Of a stretch of DNA of 62,713 nt, positions 59,425-62,713 are shown one piece after another. Within the stretch, counting starts at the first letter, position 1. Each line of letters begins with the position of its first letter. This stretch comes from an uncultured Lachnospiraceae bacterium (lineage in GTDB: Bacteria > Bacillota > Clostridia > Lachnospirales > Lachnospiraceae). Below the pieces are notes generated by a model. It searched no databases. It was not told where the DNA came from and saw only the letters and a program-made list of their open reading frames with translations. The DNA is taken from assembly GCA_910584965.1 (NCBI GenBank), contig CAJUDZ010000021.1, forward strand, positions 1-62,713, written 5' to 3'. Both the position numbers and the translations under genes were made by a program.

Positions 59425-61633
59425 ATTTGTTTTCAGAAATGCAAAGCGTTCGGCTAAGGATTATTTGGTATATGTTGTCACTATGACAATCTGCGTCATG
59501 CTGTTCTATGCGTTTCTGTCCATTACGAGCAAGTATTATAATCCCGATATCGGGACAGAATATGAGTTTACTTTAGTAAGCGATGGAATGAAAATAGCGA
59601 TTTGCGCAGTAACCCTGTTGTTATTGTTCCTTATACGCTATGTGAACAACTATATGCTGCGCAGGAAACAAAAGGAGTTTGCCATACAATCTGTCATGGG
59701 AATGGAACAGAAGACCGTTGCGTGGATATTCTTTACAGAAACCTTTTTAATGGGAGCAGTATCAATCATTATCGGCATTTTTTCAGGTATATTCTGCTCA
59801 CAATTTATAACAGGTATGCTGCTGTCTGCCTATGAGCAGGACTACAAATTATCCTGGACATTTTTTCCGGATACGGTTATTCTGACAATATGCTTTTTTT
59901 CATTAAGTCTTTTGGCTGTGGGATTACTTAATGTCCGCACAATACGGAAAATAAAAATCATTGATATGCTGTATGCAGATAAGCAGAATGATCCACATAT
60001 CAATAGAAGCCGCTATATGCCGGTAATCGCAATTTTATATACTATTTTTCTCATATTTATGACAGTTACGGGAATATCAAAAATGTATTTTTATTCTGAC
60101 CCTCGTTTTCCTGTCCCCGTACACATCATGTTTTGGGGAAACATCATTGCTCCCGCAGCCTCTTTTTTATTAAGCATTGTATGGTGCATTGTTCGTAAAA
60201 AATGGAGTTTTAACCGATATATTCTTGCGGCAGCCATACTTTCACTTGTGAATATCGGATTTGCGGCAAGTGTTCCGGTAATTCAAAGCACGTATATGCT
60301 TGCAGGTGGCGCAGGTACACTTAACAGCTATTTGATGTTCTTGCTTGTCGATGTAATCTTTTGGATTTGCTGTATCATTTATTTAGCAGGTAATTTGCTT
60401 TCCGAATGGAAAGAAAAATCACCCAAATATAAATATAGGGGGAGCAATCTGTTTTTCTTCGGACAGATTATTTCAAAGTTAAATACCACGTCAAAAACAA
60501 TGACGTTGATTTGCCTGACATTAGTATTATCCGTATTTTTGTTTGTGGCAGCTCCGGCATTAACAGGGTGGGCCTCGGGGTATTTAGATATACGTTCTTT
60601 GTATGATGTTCAAATCAGCACACGCTATAATAGCGTGCATGATGAAGCGGATTTACCACAGGACAATTACGGGCTTGTTACTGATTTTCTTCACGAAAAA
60701 GATATTGCAGTGGCTTATGACTGCACTTTCAACTTATACTTACCTAACCAGGAAGATTTTCATAAACGGGTAAAATTGGATTTTCCCATTGCTGCGATCT
60801 CTCTTTCCGACTATAACACTTTGCGGGAAATGCTTGGATATGAGCGGATTTCCTTAAATGAGGGAGAATTTACAACGCAGTGGAAGACAATAGCGGCCGA
60901 GAAAGAACGAAATGAATTTTTAAGCAATCATACTGTTATTTCAACGGATATGGGCATTCTAAGTCTTGCGGAAGATGCCTGTCACTTAGAAGCGATCGGT
61001 CAAACCGTTTATAATTCCTATACTGACGTTTTATATGTTTTCCCGGATAGCATTTGTGATAATCTCCTTTCGGTTATGCGAAACCGGTATGTGAAAACAG
61101 AAACGACAATACCGTATAATGAAGCGATTTACCTTGAAACCTCCTTTGCTCAAAAATATCCCGAAACGCCGGATAATGGAAATGGGGTTCAATACTACAT
61201 CAGAACGAGTACACAACAAATTAACAATTCCATTGCAGGCAGCTTTATTTTACAGGCGGCTTTTGATTACAGCGCGGTGGTTTTAATGGTTATCTGTCTT
61301 ACGATTCTTTCTTTGCAGCAGCTCATAGATGCAGCCCATTATAAATACCGTTTTGGTGTCCTTCGAAAGCTCGGTGTAGACCGGCATGAAACAGAACACT
61401 TAATTTTAAAGCAATTGGCTGTATGGTTTGGTCTGCCGATTACTGTTGCGGCATTTGTGTCAATTATCGTTGTTTCCTACTTTTTTAAAACAATATCGGC
61501 ACAAATTTCTGCCTATATAGGCATAGGAGCCTTGCTGACACAAGTAGGAGCTGTGGTTTGTATTCTTGTCTTATTACTAATATGTTATTTTATCAGCACA
61601 TGGATACTGTTCCGGAAAGCGGTAACTGAATAA
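59414..61633 (+). CDS. FtsX-family ABC permease (BceB-like)
   Basis: A 739-residue membrane protein with about ten helices and a large extracellular domain of about 240 residues (around 395-620), slightly longer than usual. N-terminal FRNAKRSAKDYLVY and the FtsX segment QEFAIQSVMGMEQ-like KQKEFAIQSVMGME are family motifs; the C-terminal KYRFGVLRKLGVDRHE repeats the FtsX signature. The extracellular domain senses or binds peptide antibiotics such as bacitracin, nisin or defensins. ATG 59414 has AGGAGGTGG upstream. Confidence 0.9.
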   Translation: MYAKFVFRNAKRSAKDYLVYVVTMTICVMLFYAFLSITSKYYNPDIGTEYEFTLVSDGMKIAICAVTLLLLFLIRYVNNYMLRRKQKEFAIQSVMGMEQKTVAWIFFTETFLMGAVSIIIGIFSGIFCSQFITGMLLSAYEQDYKLSWTFFPDTVILTICFFSLSLLAVGLLNVRTIRKIKIIDMLYADKQNDPHINRSRYMPVIAILYTIFLIFMTVTGISKMYFYSDPRFPVPVHIMFWGNIIAPAASFLLSIVWCIVRKKWSFNRYILAAAILSLVNIGFAASVPVIQSTYMLAGGAGTLNSYLMFLLVDVIFWICCIIYLAGNLLSEWKEKSPKYKYRGSNLFFFGQIISKLNTTSKTMTLICLTLVLSVFLFVAAPALTGWASGYLDIRSLYDVQISTRYNSVHDEADLPQDNYGLVTDFLHEKDIAVAYDCTFNLYLPNQEDFHKRVKLDFPIAAISLSDYNTLREMLGYERISLNEGEFTTQWKTIAAEKERNEFLSNHTVISTDMGILSLAEDACHLEAIGQTVYNSYTDVLYVFPDSICDNLLSVMRNRYVKTETTIPYNEAIYLETSFAQKYPETPDNGNGVQYYIRTSTQQINNSIAGSFILQAAFDYSAVVLMVICLTILSLQQLIDAAHYKYRFGVLRKLGVDRHETEHLILKQLAVWFGLPITVAAFVSIIVVSYFFKTISAQISAYIGIGALLTQVGAVVCILVLLLICYFISTWILFRKAVTE

Positions 61634-61697
61634 AAGATTATCTGCCGCATGACGGTAAAAAGGCCATTGTACAGCAGACCACCGCATAACCGAATAA

Positions 61698-61739
61698 AAG
61701 GAAAGCACCGGTCAATATTGGCTGATGCTTTCCTTTTTC
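61698..61739 (+). terminator. Terminator of the Bce-like operon
   Basis: AAGGAAAGCA (61698-61707) with TGCTTTCCTT (61726-61735), then TTT. Confidence 0.85.
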
Positions 61740-61794
61740 TGAATTCATTTAAACCGGCATGGTTCGCTTAAAATAAGCGGTGGGCCGGTAAACT

Positions 61795-61898
61795 TTATTT
61801 TGTGCAGTCAAATCCCGGATTAAACGCATAGAAGTTCTTTTCGTTCAGGCGATCCTGAACGATGCGGAGAGCTTCACCGAAACGGGAGGATTGAAGTA
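61795..61898 (-). pseudogene. Short C-terminal gene remnant
   Basis: The minus strand reads SRFGEALRIVQDRLNEKN, then FYAFNPGFDC and a stop at 61795, about 33 residues of coherent coding-like sequence with no start. It lies just downstream of the toxin gene and overlaps its end in another frame. It may be the tail of a gene lost from the mobile element. A CCGGC/GCCGG plus CGCTT/AAGCG hairpin (61754-61788) follows and could terminate minus-strand transcripts. Family not recognised. Confidence 0.3.
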
Positions 61899-61901
61899 AA
61901 T

Positions 61902-62243
61902 TTATCTGTTGATTTTCTGCATTTTCTTTATAATTGACTGCCAATACATGCGGTCTTTCAATACCCGGATTACCGTAATCGTAGAATCCTCCACAACAAA
62001 GAAGATTAAATATGTACTGTAAGGCTTGAAATAAATGCTCAATCCCTCAATTACATATCCCGTAGCTTCATAGCCTTTGGGAAAGGAATCCAGCTCTTTG
62101 ATAGCCTTCTTTATCTTCTTTGAAAAGTTTTCCGCATATTCACGATATTTGAATGTGTCGAGAATATACTTTTTAGTTGATTTAATATCCCGAAGCGCGT
62201 CCTTGGATATTACGATTTTATATTTCTTTGGTTTGTCCGGCAT
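61902..62243 (-). CDS. RelE/ParE-family toxin
   Basis: A 113-residue protein with the RelE/ParE layout: KYKIVISKDALRDIKSTKKYI at the start, LDSFPKGYEATGYV in the middle, and FVVEDSTITVIRVLKDRMYW, the beta strands ending in the conserved Arg-rich segment. RelE members cut mRNA on the ribosome; ParE members poison gyrase; the sequence does not settle which. Its start codon overlaps the antitoxin stop (TAATG), the usual coupling. Confidence 0.85.
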   Translation of the reverse strand: MPDKPKKYKIVISKDALRDIKSTKKYILDTFKYREYAENFSKKIKKAIKELDSFPKGYEATGYVIEGLSIYFKPYSTYLIFFVVEDSTITVIRVLKDRMYWQSIIKKMQKINR

Positions 62244-62413
62244 TATATTTTGTCAATTTCCTCCCATGCTTCATCAATCGTATAAACATCGCCTTTTTTC
62301 AGACTTTCTATTCCCTTGGAGAGTTCATCATATAATGCGCCTATGGCTGCTTTTTCGGAATATTCGGTTTTTAGGATTTCTTGATTTCTAACTGCCTGTA
62401 CCGCAGGTGCCAT
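62243..62413 (-). CDS. Antitoxin of the RelE/ParE pair
   Basis: A 56-residue acidic protein (MAPAVQAVRN...DEAWEEIDKI) encoded directly upstream of the toxin. The C-terminal KKGDVYTIDEAWEEID is typical of the toxin-binding tail of RelB/Phd-type antitoxins. The N-terminal DNA-binding part is short. ATG 62413 is chosen; AAGGGAAG lies upstream. Confidence 0.78.
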   Translation of the reverse strand: MAPAVQAVRNQEILKTEYSEKAAIGALYDELSKGIESLKKGDVYTIDEAWEEIDKI

Positions 62414-62441
62414 AGTATCACTTCCCTTCACTGTTTTCTTT

Positions 62442-62471
62442 ATTATACGGTATTTAGTATTGGCGTATCAA
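62442..62471 (-). promoter_or_regulatory. Promoter of the toxin-antitoxin pair
   Basis: Minus strand TTGATA (62471-62466), an 18-base spacer, TATAAT (62447-62442). Confidence 0.65.
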
Positions 62472-62521
62472 CAGATTTTTATTAAATTTTCCTCAAAACT
62501 GTGTGGCATAGACTTTCATGG

Positions 62522-62713
62522 TTAAATGTTCCAAGTGATTTCAATGTTTCCTTCTGCAATCCGAATGACCTTGATAAGCGTATCAACTACCGCCTGTCTG
62601 TCCTCGAAAGAGAGCGTTTCCCATGTTTTCACATGATTGGTTATCTGCTTCAATCTGCCCTCTGTGTCTGTGACATTTGCCGTAACGATTTCTTCCTGCA
62701 AGGCTTTCCGCTC
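62522..62713 (-). CDS. C-terminus of a large serine recombinase (partial)
   Basis: The last 63 residues of a protein extending beyond the right edge. LSFEDRQAVVDTLIKVIRI and EGNIEITWNI are characteristic C-terminal motifs of large serine recombinases from Firmicutes conjugative and mobilisable elements. Such enzymes integrate and excise the element. Catalytic domain not visible. Confidence 0.8.
   Translation of the reverse strand, partial: ERKALQEEIVTANVTDTEGRLKQITNHVKTWETLSFEDRQAVVDTLIKVIRIAEGNIEITWNI

Overview
The window looks like chromosomal DNA of a spore-forming strict anaerobe of the class Clostridia, most likely a Lachnospiraceae. The basis is gene content: spoIVA, a SpoVAF/GerA germination protein, rubrerythrin, a class III (NrdD/NrdG) ribonucleotide reductase, a NifU-like plus GGGtGRT pair, DUF4358 and DUF4153 proteins, and paired WYL regulators. 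Strong AGGAGG-type ribosome binding sites and sigma-A promoters fit. No rRNA, tRNA or CRISPR array was seen.

Layout. 1-1.7 kb: end of an ABC-2 type exporter. 2.0-4.5 kb: argH-asd. 4.5-12.1 kb: a decayed PAS/GGDEF/EAL gene, a DUF234 ATPase, topB, a hexapeptide-repeat protein and a large PAS/degenerate-GGDEF sensor. 12.2-14.1 kb: an apparently highly expressed NifU-like/GGGtGRT pair. 14.1-20.4 kb is accessory: a type I toxin-antitoxin locus, a leader-peptide attenuator before a broken GNAT gene, an intact GNAT, a PARG-like gene between 76-bp direct repeats, then a small unknown protein, a WYL regulator and a CbbX/SpoVK-like AAA ATPase. 20.4-22.1 kb: glycerate kinase next to two gene fragments (LacI regulator, sugar permease). 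22.1-27.9 kb: rubrerythrin, membrane and lipoproteins, an oxidoreductase. 27.9-32.4 kb (minus strand): XRE-cupin regulator plus potABCD. 32.5-42.5 kb: a lactonase, spoIVA, a nucleoside salvage cluster (PNP, cytidine deaminase, amidohydrolase), membrane MutS-like ATPase, RNase HI, HAD phosphatase, WYL regulator. 42.6-46.1 kb: nrdD-nrdG-dut with candidate NrdR boxes. 46.2-56.6 kb: SpoVAF-like protein, a methyltransferase broken by an in-frame TGA, a LytTR/GHKL two-component pair, an AraC/GyrI regulator, a DUF1266 lipoprotein, a GT39-type membrane glycosyltransferase. 56.9-62.7 kb: an AT-richer segment with a BceRS-BceAB-like peptide-sensing/export module, a RelE/ParE toxin-antitoxin pair and the C-terminus of a large serine recombinase, probably an integrated mobile element.

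Most unusual non-coding features. (i) A ~115-nt promoter-plus-structured-element cassette occurs twice, before the PNP gene and before the DUF1266 lipoprotein, with compensatory changes in its stems. (ii) The predicted sporulation promoters of spoIVA (sigma-E) and the SpoVAF-like gene (sigma-G) both sit inside a terminator-like hairpin whose 3' arm is the Shine-Dalgarno sequence. Only sporulation-initiated transcripts would then have a free ribosome binding site. (iii) There is a leader-peptide attenuator and (iv) a compact Fst/TxpA-style type I toxin-antitoxin locus. Domain and family assignments are from reading motifs, not from database searches.
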